From NCBI GenBank assembly GCA_903837355.1, contig CAILUI010000249.1, positions 1 to 64,000 of the forward strand: 64,000 bases of DNA, written 5' to 3'. A program made the position numbers and the translations under genes. This DNA comes from an uncultured Victivallales bacterium. GTDB lineage: Bacteria; Verrucomicrobiota; Lentisphaeria; Oligosphaerales; JAFGRS01. The notes beneath the pieces were generated by a model, which did not search any database, was not told the DNA's origin, and worked only from the letters and a program-made list of their open reading frames with translations. This document shows, in pieces, positions 9,518 through 18,012 of this stretch (positions within the stretch are counted from its first letter, which is position 1; every line of letters begins with the position of its first letter).

Positions 9518-10903
9518 GTGGCCAGTCGCAAGCTAAAGAGCAAGCACGGCGGGACGCTCAGAACCTGCCTGCGCTGGACCCTGCGGGCCGCGCTGCTCGT
9601 GGCGCTGCTCCTGGCTATAGTATTCGTAATAGTTTGTCATAAAGCCCTTTATGAGCGCCTATACCGCCTACCTCGGCAGGCGCAGGCGCTGACCACACTG
9701 CGCGCGCTGCGGAGCGCGCCGACCCTCGCGGACGGCTGGAACGAGTACCGGGGCGTGCTGCACGCCCACTCGGAGCTCTCGCACGACTCGGCCGTCACCC
9801 AGACCGCGGCCGTCCGCGCCGCCAAAGCCGCCGAGGTCGACTTCTTCTGCATGACCGACCACTACGTCGACGGCAAGGCAGACTACGCCCTGGGCTGGAA
9901 CGGCCCGGTGGACGGGGTCCTGTTCATCCGCGGGTTCGAGTTGAGCCATGGGCTGCTGGCCTGGGGCGTTCCCGCCGGCACCGTCTTCCAGGCCACGGAC
10001 GAACCCCGCGACCTGGCCCGCCGTATCCACGCACTGGGGGCGGTGGTGTTCTTTGCGCACTGCGAGCAGGAACGCCTGTGGGACCTGCCTGAACTCGACG
10101 GCATGGAGATCTACAACCTGCACACCGACTTCCAGGACGAGGACATGCGGGCCCTCTTCCCGCGGCTGCTGCTCTGCCTGCGGGCCTACCCCGAGCTCAC
10201 CATGCGCCTGATCTTCGACCCGCCGCGGCCCCTGCTGGCCCGCTGGGACCACCTTAACCAGGACCGGCACATCACCGGCATCGCCGCCAACGACGCGCAC
10301 CAGAACGTGGGACTGCGCCTCACCTGCAGCCCCCGCGGCACCCTGGTCCTGCAGAACACCGGCGAGAAGACCGAGATCATCCGGGAGGTCCCGCTCAATC
10401 GCCTGGCGCGCCTGCTGCTGCGGCCCTTCAGCGGACCGCTCGAGCCCGGCCGAGAAGTGTTCCGCCTCGAACTCGATCCCTACGAACGCTCCTGCCGCTT
10501 CGTCAACACCCACGTCCTGGCGCGGGACTGCACCGAACCCGAGATCGTCGCGGCGTTGCGCGCCGGCCGGGCCTTCGTGGCCTTCTCGATGCTGGCCGAT
10601 GCGCGCGGCTTCACCTGCCTGGTCCGCGACGGCCAGCGGACCGCCGTGATCGGGGAAAGCCTGCCTTTCACACCCGGACTACGACTGCAGGCCGCCGCAC
10701 CGCTGCCCTGCCGGTTCCTGGTCTACCGTGACGGCGTGCGCGTGCAGCAGGCGGAGGGCCGACAACTGGACGCGCCCATCGAGCAACCGGGCCATTATCG
10801 CGTCGAGGCCGAACTGCAGGTGTTGGACGAGTGGGTCCCCTGGATCTACGCCAACCCCATCGCAGTGGAGCCCGCGACCCCGCCCGCCGGACGGGCGCCG
10901 TAG
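9518..10903 (+). CDS. membrane-anchored PHP-domain metallophosphoesterase (CehA/McbA-like)
   Basis: Protein of 461 residues starting at GTG 9518 behind GGGAGG. A positively charged N-terminus and one transmembrane segment (about 23-42, LLVALLLAIVFVIV) would leave the catalytic part outside the cytoplasm. A PHP domain follows: VLHAHSELSHDS (metal-binding HxH), FFCMTDHYVD, FIRGFELSHG, FFAHCEQERLW and ITGIAANDAHQN. PHP proteins hydrolyse phosphoesters using two or three metal ions; this subgroup is often called CehA/McbA-like. The C-terminal 150 residues look beta-rich. The codons over the membrane segment (9612-9655) are markedly AT-rich against the rest of the gene. Confidence 0.65.
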   Translation: MASRKLKSKHGGTLRTCLRWTLRAALLVALLLAIVFVIVCHKALYERLYRLPRQAQALTTLRALRSAPTLADGWNEYRGVLHAHSELSHDSAVTQTAAVRAAKAAEVDFFCMTDHYVDGKADYALGWNGPVDGVLFIRGFELSHGLLAWGVPAGTVFQATDEPRDLARRIHALGAVVFFAHCEQERLWDLPELDGMEIYNLHTDFQDEDMRALFPRLLLCLRAYPELTMRLIFDPPRPLLARWDHLNQDRHITGIAANDAHQNVGLRLTCSPRGTLVLQNTGEKTEIIREVPLNRLARLLLRPFSGPLEPGREVFRLELDPYERSCRFVNTHVLARDCTEPEIVAALRAGRAFVAFSMLADARGFTCLVRDGQRTAVIGESLPFTPGLRLQAAAPLPCRFLVYRDGVRVQQAEGRQLDAPIEQPGHYRVEAELQVLDEWVPWIYANPIAVEPATPPAGRAP

Positions 10904-10940
10904 CGGCAGCCCTGCTAACTGAATTCCCCCAAGAGGTAGC

Positions 10941-11230
10941 CTACCACCTATTCCACGAACCTGGCGGAGGCGGACCCAGGGCGCCGGCCGCGCGCCAGCG
11001 GCAGCAACCGGGCGCGGACGTGCAGGGCAGGACCTCCACCTTGCCGCTGCGGTGGTCGAGGTAGCGGAAGACGACCTCGTGGTCGTCGGCCTTGGGGATC
11101 TGGGCCTCGTGCAGCGGCCCGCTGCGCACGTAGCAGGTCAGGTAGTTGAGCACGACGCGGGGACCTTCGTCGCAGGGGCGGATGAGCACGTTCCAGGGCG
11201 TACGCCAGACCCGGCCGGGTGGGTCGAAGC
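10941..11230 (-). mobile_element. remnant of an IS91-family (Y2-type) transposase C-terminus
   Basis: Read on the minus strand this segment gives WRTPWNVLIRPCDEGPRVVL, then NYLTCYVRSGPLHEAQIPKA, then DDHEVVFRYLDHRSGKVEVL. This is the conserved block of IS91/IS801-type rolling-circle transposases: RPP-like start, YL-RYV-GGPL, and VTFRY-DHR-GK. The N-terminal half with the catalytic tyrosines is absent, and the frame after EVL no longer matches the family, so the element is dead. It is fused upstream to a cysD fragment. No intact terminus was recognised. The family call is from motif memory, not from a search. Confidence 0.55.
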
Positions 11231-11234
11231 CCGG

Positions 11235-11446
11235 AAGCGCGGCACGGAAGCGGAGATCTCCAGGAGCTTGTAGCTGGTGTCGATATGGATGACAGGGAAC
11301 GGGATGCGCCCGAAGAAGGCTGTTCCGGCAGAGCCAGAGTAGGGAGGTCGAGTCTTTGCCCATCGACCAGAGGACAGCGATGCGCGCGTAGCGCCGGTAC
11401 GCTTCGCGGATCACAGAGATGCTCTCACTCTCGAGGCGCGACAAGC
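11235..11446 (-). pseudogene. cysD: frameshifted 5' fragment of cysD (sulfate adenylyltransferase subunit 2)
   Basis: On the minus strand, from about 11446, the frame reads SRLESESISVIREAYRRYAR then IAVLWSMGKDSTSLLWLCR. This is the CysD N-terminus with its PP-loop (WSxGKDST). One base is then missing near 11307. In the next frame the family continues as FFGRIPFPVIHIDTSYKLLE, which is the expected CysD sequence. After that the similarity stops at the junction with the transposase remnant. CysD makes adenylylsulfate together with CysN; this copy is broken by frameshift and truncation. No other sulfate-assimilation gene is nearby. Confidence 0.6.
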
Positions 11447-11767
11447 CGATCCATCGGACGCCTCCTCCACTTCCCGGGGCGTCGCTGCTGAAGCCGCGCT
11501 CGCCTATGCTGAACGTGCGTACTGAGCGCCAGGCGCGACGGAGCAGGTGTTACGGGGGGGCTCGATGGGCGGGGAAAGAGGCTCTTGCGAGGCGGAAATG
11601 GCAGGAAGAGCACAGGTGCCATCCGCTACCATATCAGACCCCCGAGGTGGTATTTTCTGTCTTTTTCCGGGGGTTCTTTCCCATGCGTGAACTCAGCCAA
11701 ATTCGGTATTTTCGTAGCTGAAAACACACGAATCATGGACTGAGTAGTCGCGGTGGGAAAGGTGTTG
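11447..11767. other. non-coding stretch beside tRNA-Leu, no gene recognised
   Basis: No credible reading frame or RNA gene is visible here. The only structure is a loose inverted repeat (ACCCCCG near 11639 and CGGGGGT near 11673) with a 25-base loop. It is too open to call a terminator. Confidence 0.5.
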
Positions 11768-11854
11768 TGGTACCAGAGGGGGGACTCGAACCCCCACGCC
11801 CTTGCGGGCACTAGGACCTGAACCTAGCGCGTCTGCCAATTCCGCCACCCTGGC
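11768..11854 (-). tRNA. tRNA-Leu (anticodon CAG)
   Basis: The minus strand begins GCCAGGGTGGCGGAATTGG and ends with TTCGAGTCC and a CCA that is encoded. The 7-bp acceptor stem is GCCAGGG with CTCTGGT, including two G-U pairs. The anticodon stem CTAGG/CCTAG encloses TTCAGGT, so the anticodon is CAG. A long variable arm (TGCCCGCAAGGGCG) is present, as expected for a class II leucine tRNA. Length is 87 nt with CCA. Confidence 0.95.
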
Positions 11855-11870
11855 ATTGTCAACGGCACAC

Positions 11871-11898
11871 AAAGTACCGCTCCGGCGCGGCAAGTCAA
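11871..11898 (-). promoter_or_regulatory. putative promoter of tRNA-Leu
   Basis: On the minus strand TTGACT (11893-11898) and TACTTT (11871-11876) are 16 bp apart. The inferred start site falls about 10 bp before the tRNA 5' end. The position and the 16-bp spacing match the candidate promoter of the tRNA-Gln gene in this window. Confidence 0.5.
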
Positions 11899-12067
11899 GG
11901 CCAATTGTGTGTTTTCTCTACGTGGCCCGGCGTGGCCGCGGGGCAGTCCGCGTCGGCGCTGGCGGCCCGCGGTCCGCGCCCCGGCCGGTCAGGCCGCTAG
12001 GGGCTGCGGTCGCCAGGCTGAGGTGCGAGAAGCGCCGATCCTGGGCCCGAAAACCCGGAGTCAAGGC

Positions 12068-12095
12068 TTGATTTTGCGCCGCGGGCCCCTATCTT
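12068..12095 (+). promoter_or_regulatory. putative promoter upstream of secG
   Basis: TTGATT (12068-12073) and TATCTT (12090-12095) are separated by 16 bp. This is the same spacing as at the two tRNA promoters. It would give a leader of about 100 nt before secG. Each box matches the sigma-70 consensus at four of six positions, so this is only a candidate. Confidence 0.35.
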
Positions 12096-12202
12096 GCAGC
12101 GGTCTTTATGGTAATGCCGGGGGACGGCGGTGCCGTACCGGTGACGGAGTGTTGCTGACTGGCCTGACCGGCCAGTCACCAGAGTTGGAGCCTGTGCAAA
12201 CC

Positions 12203-12664
12203 ATGATTAGTGTCGTTATCTTTCTGCTCACGACCATCGAAGTGATTGCTGCTCTGCTGCTGATCGGGATCATCCTGATTCAGCAGAGCAAGTCTGGTGG
12301 CGGCTTGACGGCGATGGGTGGCGGCATGACCGAATCGGTGTTCGGCGCCGCGGCTGGCAATGTGCTGACCAAAGGCACGGTGACGCTGGCGGCCGTTTTT
12401 CTCGCCGCCACTCTCGCACTGGCGATCATCACCGGCCACCGTGGTCCGCGGCGCAGCGTGGCGGATGGCTTGGCGGCGGAGGCTCCGGCCGCGGCCGAGG
12501 CAACGGCGGTGAGTCCGAGCGCAACGGCCAGTGGCGCGGCGGTGGCCACTCCGGCCGCGGCCGTCGAGCAGGCCGGACCGCCCGCCGCCGCGACGCCCGC
12601 CGCCGCGACGCCCGCCGCGTCGGGTACGTCGGCGCCGGCCGCGGGAGACGCCAAGGCTCAGTGA
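12203..12664 (+). CDS. secG: protein-export membrane protein SecG
   Basis: SecG, the small subunit of the SecYEG channel in the inner membrane, assists SecA-driven export. The first 75 residues are typical: a first transmembrane helix (FLLTTIEVIAALLLIGIILI), the family motif QQSKSGGG, GGGMTESVFGAAAGNVLTK, and a second helix (VTLAAVFLAATLALAII). The remaining roughly 75 residues are an unusual Ala/Pro/Thr-rich tail (PAAATPAAATPAASG) with a 15-base tandem repeat in the DNA. This makes the protein about 153 residues, longer than usual SecG. ATG 12203 was chosen over upstream in-frame codons because the family start fits and TTGGAG precedes it. HPr follows after 12 bp. Confidence 0.9.
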   Translation: MISVVIFLLTTIEVIAALLLIGIILIQQSKSGGGLTAMGGGMTESVFGAAAGNVLTKGTVTLAAVFLAATLALAIITGHRGPRRSVADGLAAEAPAAAEATAVSPSATASGAAVATPAAAVEQAGPPAAATPAAATPAASGTSAPAAGDAKAQ

Positions 12665-12676
12665 CGGCGGGTACCT

Positions 12677-12946
12677 ATGGTTACGCTGCCAGCGACTGTA
12701 CGCAATGAGTTTGGCATCCACTGCCGGCCTTCCTCGATGATTGCTCGGGAGGCGATGGATTACCCCGGGTCGATCACGGTTCGCACCGACAGCGGGGATG
12801 CCAACGCCAAGAGCATCCTGGAGCTCGTCGGGCTTGCGGTCGGCCGTGGCCAGCGGGTGCGGGTCAGCGTCGCGGGCCCTGACGAAGAGGCGGTCGCACG
12901 GCGGTTTGTGGTGCTCTTCGAACAGCACTTCGATTTCGCTCGTTGA
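12677..12946 (+). CDS. HPr family phosphocarrier protein
   Basis: HPr carries phosphate from enzyme I to sugar permeases of the phosphotransferase system, or serves regulation through a serine kinase. The 89-residue length fits. His15 lies in GIHCRPSSMIA, where most HPrs have GLHARPA. Ser46 lies in AKSILELVGLAV, matching the regulatory serine region. Enzyme I, HPr kinase and sugar permeases are not in the window, so a purely regulatory role is possible. The Cys after the active His is unusual. The gene starts 12 bp after secG and is probably cotranscribed with it. Confidence 0.85.
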   Translation: MVTLPATVRNEFGIHCRPSSMIAREAMDYPGSITVRTDSGDANAKSILELVGLAVGRGQRVRVSVAGPDEEAVARRFVVLFEQHFDFAR

Positions 12947-13101
12947 GCGTTCTTGTACCCCGTCGGCGACGGTCTGGCGGCGGCCCTTTGTTCGCATTCG
13001 TGGCCTTTCAGGCTTATAGCATCTTGGAGTATCTCCTCGCAGGGCTTCGCTTCACCTGGCCCGCCGCGCAGATCCGTGCCGACGGCCGGGGAGACCGGGA
13101 G

Positions 13102-15975
13102 ATGTCGATGCGCGAATATGTGCTGCCGCAGGAGGTGCGCGGCAAGTGGATTTGGCTGGGGCGCGGCGCCGAGCGCCTGGAGAGTTACGTCTTCTTCCGT
13201 CGTGAGGTGACCCTCTACGAGACGCCGGTCTCCGCGGAGTTGTGGATCACGGCGCGGACCCGTTTCCAGCTCTACATCAATGGGCGCTACATCGCCTTCG
13301 GGCCACCTCCTAGCCCCAGTGAGCACGCCTACGTCGTCTGTATGGATGTAGGGTTCCTGGTGGAGACCGGCAAGAACAGCATCGCGGTCCTGGCCCACAA
13401 CACCAGCGTGTCACGCTTCGGCGCGCGGCGGCACCCGTCTGGGCTGTGGATGCAGCTCAACATCAACGGCGAACCCGCGGTCTGGACGGACGATTCGTGG
13501 CTGTGCAAGGAGGCCGATTGCTTCCTGCCCAACCAGCCGCGGGTCTCGCAGTCCGGGGCCTTTGCGGAGTGTGTTGACGTGGGACTGTACCCTGAGGGTT
13601 GGCAGGACAAGGAATGCAATGTCCGTACCTGGCGGCCACCCGATCTCGTGGAGAAACTGTCGGCGACCGACGGACGGTTGGAGGCGGTCGTCAGTCCGCA
13701 GTGGAGCCTCGAGCACCGCCTGCCGACGGCCGTGCTCTGCCGGGGCAGTGGGCGACCCGCAACGGGGTGCACATGGGTCTCGTTTGGCCATCTGGCGCGG
13801 GAGCGCGGGGGCGGGGTCTACGTCGCGGAGGCCTTCGTCTACTCTGATGAGGACGTTGACGTGGCCGTGGAGGTGTATGCAGACGACCCCTACCGGCTTT
13901 TCGCCAACGGTCAGCAGATCAACGGGCAGGGCGTCGGCGCGCTACCGCCGCGCGCCGACCTGAATCGCAGTCGCCAGCCGTGTTTCGGGCAGGCCGACCT
14001 GGCGCGGCCGCAGGCGGTGATACCGCTGCATCGTGGCTGGAATCGGCTGGTCCTGGGGCAGCAGGTCGAGCGCGACAGTGCCGGGGTGTCGCTGGTCCTG
14101 CCGGGCGTCGATTCGGGCCGGCTGACGTGTCGCCGTGGCGCCGAGGACGAGGCGCCGAGCGGGTGGTCGTTGTTCGGTCCCTTCCGCACGCCGTTGCCAT
14201 TGCTGTCCGGGAACGTCGAATTGGGGTCGTTGCCGCGCGTGGCTTTCGACCCGGTTCCCGGCGCTCCTGCGGACGTGGCCGCGGTGCTCAGCTCCTGGGC
14301 CTTCGAGGTGATCTCTGATATCCGTCTGCCGCCGCTGGAGCGGGTGGCCCTGCGCGCCGGCGAGTACATTGTGCTCGACTTTGGCCATACGATGTACGGC
14401 TGTCCCGAGTTGACCGTGAAGGGCAGCGACGACGATGTTCTGGACGTTATCTGGGGCGAGCACTTCGTCAACTGGCAGGTGCCGGTCATTCTAGAGGGGC
14501 GGCGCTGTGTCAGCACCTTGATCATGGGGTCCGGGACGGCCACCTGGCGGGGCACCCAACCGCGGGGCCTGCGGTACCTGATGCTGCTGGCGCGTAAGGC
14601 CGTCGACCTCATTCAGGTCAGTGGTTTCGGCCTCTGTGTCCGGGAGTGTGACTTCCCGACCCCGGGCGCGTTCTCCTGTTCGGACGCCGTGCTGAACGAG
14701 ATCTGGGCGACCGGTCGGCGGACGCTGAGCAGTACGATGCAGGTCCACTTCCTGGACAGTCCGGCCAAAGATCAGACGCAGTACATCACCGACGCCATGA
14801 TCCAGTCGTGGGCCGGCTACCACACTTTCGGGGCCTATGATCTGGCCGGTAAGTCGATCGAAGAGTTTGCGCGGGTCCAGTTTGAGACTGGCGAGATGAA
14901 TGCGGTATGCCCCAGCGACATGTTCCTGCACATGCCAGACTACTCGCTGACCTGGCCCGTGTGGCTGCAGCGGCACTTCCTCTACACCGGCGATGAGGCG
15001 TTGCTGGAGCGCCTGCTGCCCAATCTGGGGCGTCTGCTGGACTATTACCACAGCGTTGCCCTCAGCGGCCGCGAGGTGCTCGCCAATCTCCATCAGACCT
15101 GCGGAGCGTACTGCTTCCTCGATCACGGGGATATCGACCGCGAGGGCATCGTCACCGGCCTCAACGCGATCTACTGCCGGGCTTTGCTCAGCGGGGCCTG
15201 GTTGTTCAGTCAGGCCGGTGACCTGGAACGGGCGGCGGTGCTGCGGCGCCGGGCCGGCCGGGTGGCGCAGACGGTGCGCCAGTTGGCCTGGGATGAACAA
15301 CGCGGGCTGTTCGCGGATGGCTGGAATGATGGCCAGGTCAGCGAGTTCTGTTCCTGGCAGACGAATGTGCTGGCCATCTACGGGGGCATTGCCGAGCCGG
15401 AGCAGTACGGGGCCATTTTTGGCAAGGTCTTCTGCGACGAACCGCCGTACGAACTCTTCTCCGCGGGCGACGCCAACAACCCCTTCTTCAAGTACTTCGT
15501 ACTGGAAGCCGCTTTCGCCCTGGAGCGCCGGGAGTGGGGGCTGAAGCTGATCCGTTGGTACTGGGGCCAGATGCTCGAGCGCGGTGCGGTCACCTGGTGG
15601 GAGCTGTTCGACCCGGACCGGCGCTCCACGGATGTGCTTTCGTGCAGCACCTGTCAGGGTTACGGCGTGTCACCCAACGCCTACCTGTGCACGGAGTTGG
15701 CCGGCATCCGTCCTGCCGTGCCGGGTTTTGGGATGGCGTATTTCAACCCCCTGCTGGGGCTCACGGATTGGGTCAAGGCGCGGATTCCGACGCCCCGCGG
15801 GCACATCACCGTCGACTGGCACTTCCGCGAGAGCGGCGAGTTCGAGGCCATGATCGACGCCACGCATCCACTGGAGGTGATCCCGGTGCTGCCGCCGGGC
15901 ATCGTCGAGACCGCGCTGATCCATGTCAGCGATACGGTCAGCATCCTGGCCGAGCCACGGCCCCCCGACGCCTGA
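13102..15975 (+). CDS. GH78 alpha-L-rhamnosidase
   Basis: Protein of 957 residues. N-terminal beta-sandwich domains (KWIWLGRG, FFRREV, ARTRFQLYINGRYIAFGP, NSIAVLAHN) are followed by the (alpha/alpha)6 barrel typical of GH78. FSCSDAVLNEIWATGRRTL begins the barrel and FLDSPAKDQTQYITDAMIQS holds the conserved acidic region. TWPVWLQRHFLYTGDEALLE and VTWWELFDP are further barrel segments. A C-terminal beta domain closes the protein. Such enzymes remove terminal L-rhamnose from polysaccharides or glycosides. No signal peptide is seen from ATG 13102, which has GGGGAG upstream. The liberated sugar could feed the L-rhamnose isomerase encoded at 31715-32992. Confidence 0.85.
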   Translation: MSMREYVLPQEVRGKWIWLGRGAERLESYVFFRREVTLYETPVSAELWITARTRFQLYINGRYIAFGPPPSPSEHAYVVCMDVGFLVETGKNSIAVLAHNTSVSRFGARRHPSGLWMQLNINGEPAVWTDDSWLCKEADCFLPNQPRVSQSGAFAECVDVGLYPEGWQDKECNVRTWRPPDLVEKLSATDGRLEAVVSPQWSLEHRLPTAVLCRGSGRPATGCTWVSFGHLARERGGGVYVAEAFVYSDEDVDVAVEVYADDPYRLFANGQQINGQGVGALPPRADLNRSRQPCFGQADLARPQAVIPLHRGWNRLVLGQQVERDSAGVSLVLPGVDSGRLTCRRGAEDEAPSGWSLFGPFRTPLPLLSGNVELGSLPRVAFDPVPGAPADVAAVLSSWAFEVISDIRLPPLERVALRAGEYIVLDFGHTMYGCPELTVKGSDDDVLDVIWGEHFVNWQVPVILEGRRCVSTLIMGSGTATWRGTQPRGLRYLMLLARKAVDLIQVSGFGLCVRECDFPTPGAFSCSDAVLNEIWATGRRTLSSTMQVHFLDSPAKDQTQYITDAMIQSWAGYHTFGAYDLAGKSIEEFARVQFETGEMNAVCPSDMFLHMPDYSLTWPVWLQRHFLYTGDEALLERLLPNLGRLLDYYHSVALSGREVLANLHQTCGAYCFLDHGDIDREGIVTGLNAIYCRALLSGAWLFSQAGDLERAAVLRRRAGRVAQTVRQLAWDEQRGLFADGWNDGQVSEFCSWQTNVLAIYGGIAEPEQYGAIFGKVFCDEPPYELFSAGDANNPFFKYFVLEAAFALERREWGLKLIRWYWGQMLERGAVTWWELFDPDRRSTDVLSCSTCQGYGVSPNAYLCTELAGIRPAVPGFGMAYFNPLLGLTDWVKARIPTPRGHITVDWHFRESGEFEAMIDATHPLEVIPVLPPGIVETALIHVSDTVSILAEPRPPDA

Positions 15976-16149
15976 CCTGCAGCGGGGAGGGTCGGCGGAC
16001 CGGGCCTCGCGCCGGGTTCTGTCGAATTTGCGGCGGTTGTTGCATTCTCTGCGTCTGGGGTTAAGTTTTAGCTTCTTGTGGAGTCCCGTTGCCCGTCTGT
16101 GCCGTCGCGGGTGATCCGGCGGGATGCCGAAGCAATATGGAGCGAGCCG

Positions 16150-16467
16150 ATGTACGCGATCATTAGGGCCTGTGGTAAACAATACCGGGTTGAGCCTGGG
16201 GCGGTCCTTGACTTGGACCGTCTCGTCGGCGAGCCCGGCCAGACCGTGGTGCTGGAGGACGCCGTTCTGCTGATAAGTCAGGATGGCGCCGTGACCATCG
16301 GCACGCCAACGGTTCCTGGCATGAAGGTGTCCCTGGAGATTGGCGAGCACCTGCGTGGCAAGAAGATCGTGGTGTTCAAAATGAAACGCCGCAAACGCTA
16401 TCGCCGGAAACAGGGTCATCGCCAGGAGCTGACCCGCGTCACGGTGAAGGACATCGTTCTGGCCTGA
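16150..16467 (+). CDS. rplU: 50S ribosomal protein L21
   Basis: L21 binds 23S rRNA in the large subunit. The 105-residue sequence has the family start MYAIIRACGKQYRVEPG, the middle VLLISQDGAVTIGTP and the basic block KMKRRKRYRRKQGHRQ. GGAG lies 8 nt before ATG 16150. In most bacteria rplU is followed at once by rpmA (L27). Here the next gene is tyrS and rpmA sits 5 kb away on the other strand. A clear terminator follows. Confidence 0.97.
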   Translation: MYAIIRACGKQYRVEPGAVLDLDRLVGEPGQTVVLEDAVLLISQDGAVTIGTPTVPGMKVSLEIGEHLRGKKIVVFKMKRRKRYRRKQGHRQELTRVTVKDIVLA

Positions 16468-16572
16468 TGCGGTTGCCGGAGACCGGGGGAAAGGGCCACG
16501 GCCGCCACAGCGCACGCGTTGTGGCGGCGGGCCAGCCCGGCGGCAGTTCGTCAGCAGTGCTGGAATACCCAT

Positions 16573-16601
16573 GGAGCGCAAGCGAGCGCTCCTTGTTTTT
16601 T
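16573..16601 (+). terminator. Rho-independent terminator after rplU
   Basis: A perfect 7-bp stem (GGAGCGC and GCGCTCC) with a six-base loop (AAGCGA) is followed by TTGTTTTTT. It lies about 105 bp past the rplU stop and 50 bp before tyrS, so it separates the two transcription units. Confidence 0.8.
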
Positions 16602-16650
16602 GGTGGGGGGGCGGCGTCGACGTCGGCTTCAGTCGCCCTGTGGTGACAGC

Positions 16651-17934
16651 ATGAATGCACTGGACATCCTCGAGGAGCGTGGCTTCCTTTACCAACTCAC
16701 CGATGCGGCGTCGTTGCGGCGCTGTCTCGATGAGCGCTGCGTCACCTTCTACGTCGGTTTCGACCCGACGGGGTCAAGTCTGCACATCGGCCATCTGCTG
16801 CCGGTGATGGCCATGCGCTGGCTGCAGCAATGCGGCCACCGCGCCATTGCGCTGGTCGGCGGGGGCACGGCGATGGTCGGGGATCCCTCGGGCAAGACCG
16901 AGGCGCGCCCGGTACTGAGCCTGGCGGAGATCGATGCCAATGCGGAGTGCCTCAAGGCGCAACTGGCACGGTTCCTCGACTTCAGCAGTGCCGAACGGGC
17001 GGTTCTCGTCAACAATGCGACCTGGTTGCGGGAACTGAAGTACATCGAGTTCCTGCGGGACATCGGGCGTCATTTCAGCGTCAACCGCATGCTGGCTGCG
17101 GAGTCGGTGAAGATCCGCCTCGAGACCGGGCTGTCGTTTCTCGAGTTCAACTACATGCTCCTGCAGGCGTATGACTTCTACATCCTACGCCGAGATCATC
17201 AGTGCGATCTGCAGTTGGGTGGTCAGGACCAGTGGGGGAACATCGTTGCCGGCGTGGATCTGACCCGTCGGCTGGTGGGCCAGGAGGTGTTCGGGGCCAC
17301 GCTGCCCTTGCTGCTGAAGAGCGACGGCGAGAAGTTTGGCAAGACCGCCTCCGGGGCGGTCTGGTTGGACCTGGCGCGGACCTCGGCGTACGACTACTAC
17401 CAGTTCTGGCGCAATGTCGAGGACGCGGAGGTCCCGAAGCTGCTGGCGTTCTTTACGGTGTTGCCGATGCCGGAAGTGCGCCGTCTGGGGGCGCTGTCGG
17501 CTCCGGCCATCAACCGGGCCAAGGAGATTCTGGCGTTTGAGGCGACCCTACTGGCGCACGGTTTTGAGGCGGCGCGGCAGTCGTACCTCGCGGCCTGCGG
17601 CGAGTTTGGTTTTGCTGACCGCGATGGCCGGATCGAGACCAGCAGTCGCATTCACGAGGTGGAGGCAGGCGAGGTCGCGGAATCGATCCCGACGCAGGCT
17701 CTTCCGGCGGCCGACCTGGAGTCAGGGGTGCTGCTTGTGAAGTTGCTGGTGACCGTGGGTCTAGCACAGAGCAACGGCGAGGGCCGGCGCCTGATCCAGG
17801 GTGGCGGCTGTTACCTCAACGATACGCGGGTCACCGATGAGCAGCGGCTGGTGACGCGAGCGGATCTGAGTGGTGGCGAGTTGTTTGTGCGCGCGGGAAA
17901 GAAGAACCGGCGGCGGGTTGTGGTCGTGGGGTGA
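16651..17934 (+). CDS. tyrS: tyrosyl-tRNA synthetase
   Basis: Attaches tyrosine to tRNA-Tyr in the cytoplasm. The 427-residue length is normal. The class I signatures are visible: HIGH at residues 45-48 (GSSLHIGHLLP) and the KMSKS equivalent KFGKT at 228-232. The anticodon-binding part follows, and the last 70 residues form an S4-like RNA-binding domain (LLVKLLVTVGLAQSNGEGRR, GELFVRAGKK). ATG 16651 gives the family start MNALDILEERGF. The reading frame is open further upstream, but that extension runs into the rplU terminator and is not coding. lpxA follows 78 bp downstream. Confidence 0.97.
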   Translation: MNALDILEERGFLYQLTDAASLRRCLDERCVTFYVGFDPTGSSLHIGHLLPVMAMRWLQQCGHRAIALVGGGTAMVGDPSGKTEARPVLSLAEIDANAECLKAQLARFLDFSSAERAVLVNNATWLRELKYIEFLRDIGRHFSVNRMLAAESVKIRLETGLSFLEFNYMLLQAYDFYILRRDHQCDLQLGGQDQWGNIVAGVDLTRRLVGQEVFGATLPLLLKSDGEKFGKTASGAVWLDLARTSAYDYYQFWRNVEDAEVPKLLAFFTVLPMPEVRRLGALSAPAINRAKEILAFEATLLAHGFEAARQSYLAACGEFGFADRDGRIETSSRIHEVEAGEVAESIPTQALPAADLESGVLLVKLLVTVGLAQSNGEGRRLIQGGGCYLNDTRVTDEQRLVTRADLSGGELFVRAGKKNRRRVVVVG

Positions 17935-18012
17935 GGCCCGTCGAGGCGGGGCGTCCGTCAGATACCTTGCCGGCGCGGGCCGGTGCCGCCTCGGCGGCAA
18001 GCGGGAGTTACC

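Noticed and set aside
11639-11679. Inverted repeat of C and G tracts as terminator of tRNA-Leu
   Set aside because: The loop is about 25 bases and no T tract follows the stem on the relevant strand.
16501-16528. 9-bp hairpin GCCGCCACA/TGTGGCGGC after rplU as terminator
   Set aside because: It has no T tract; the better terminator lies at 16573-16601.
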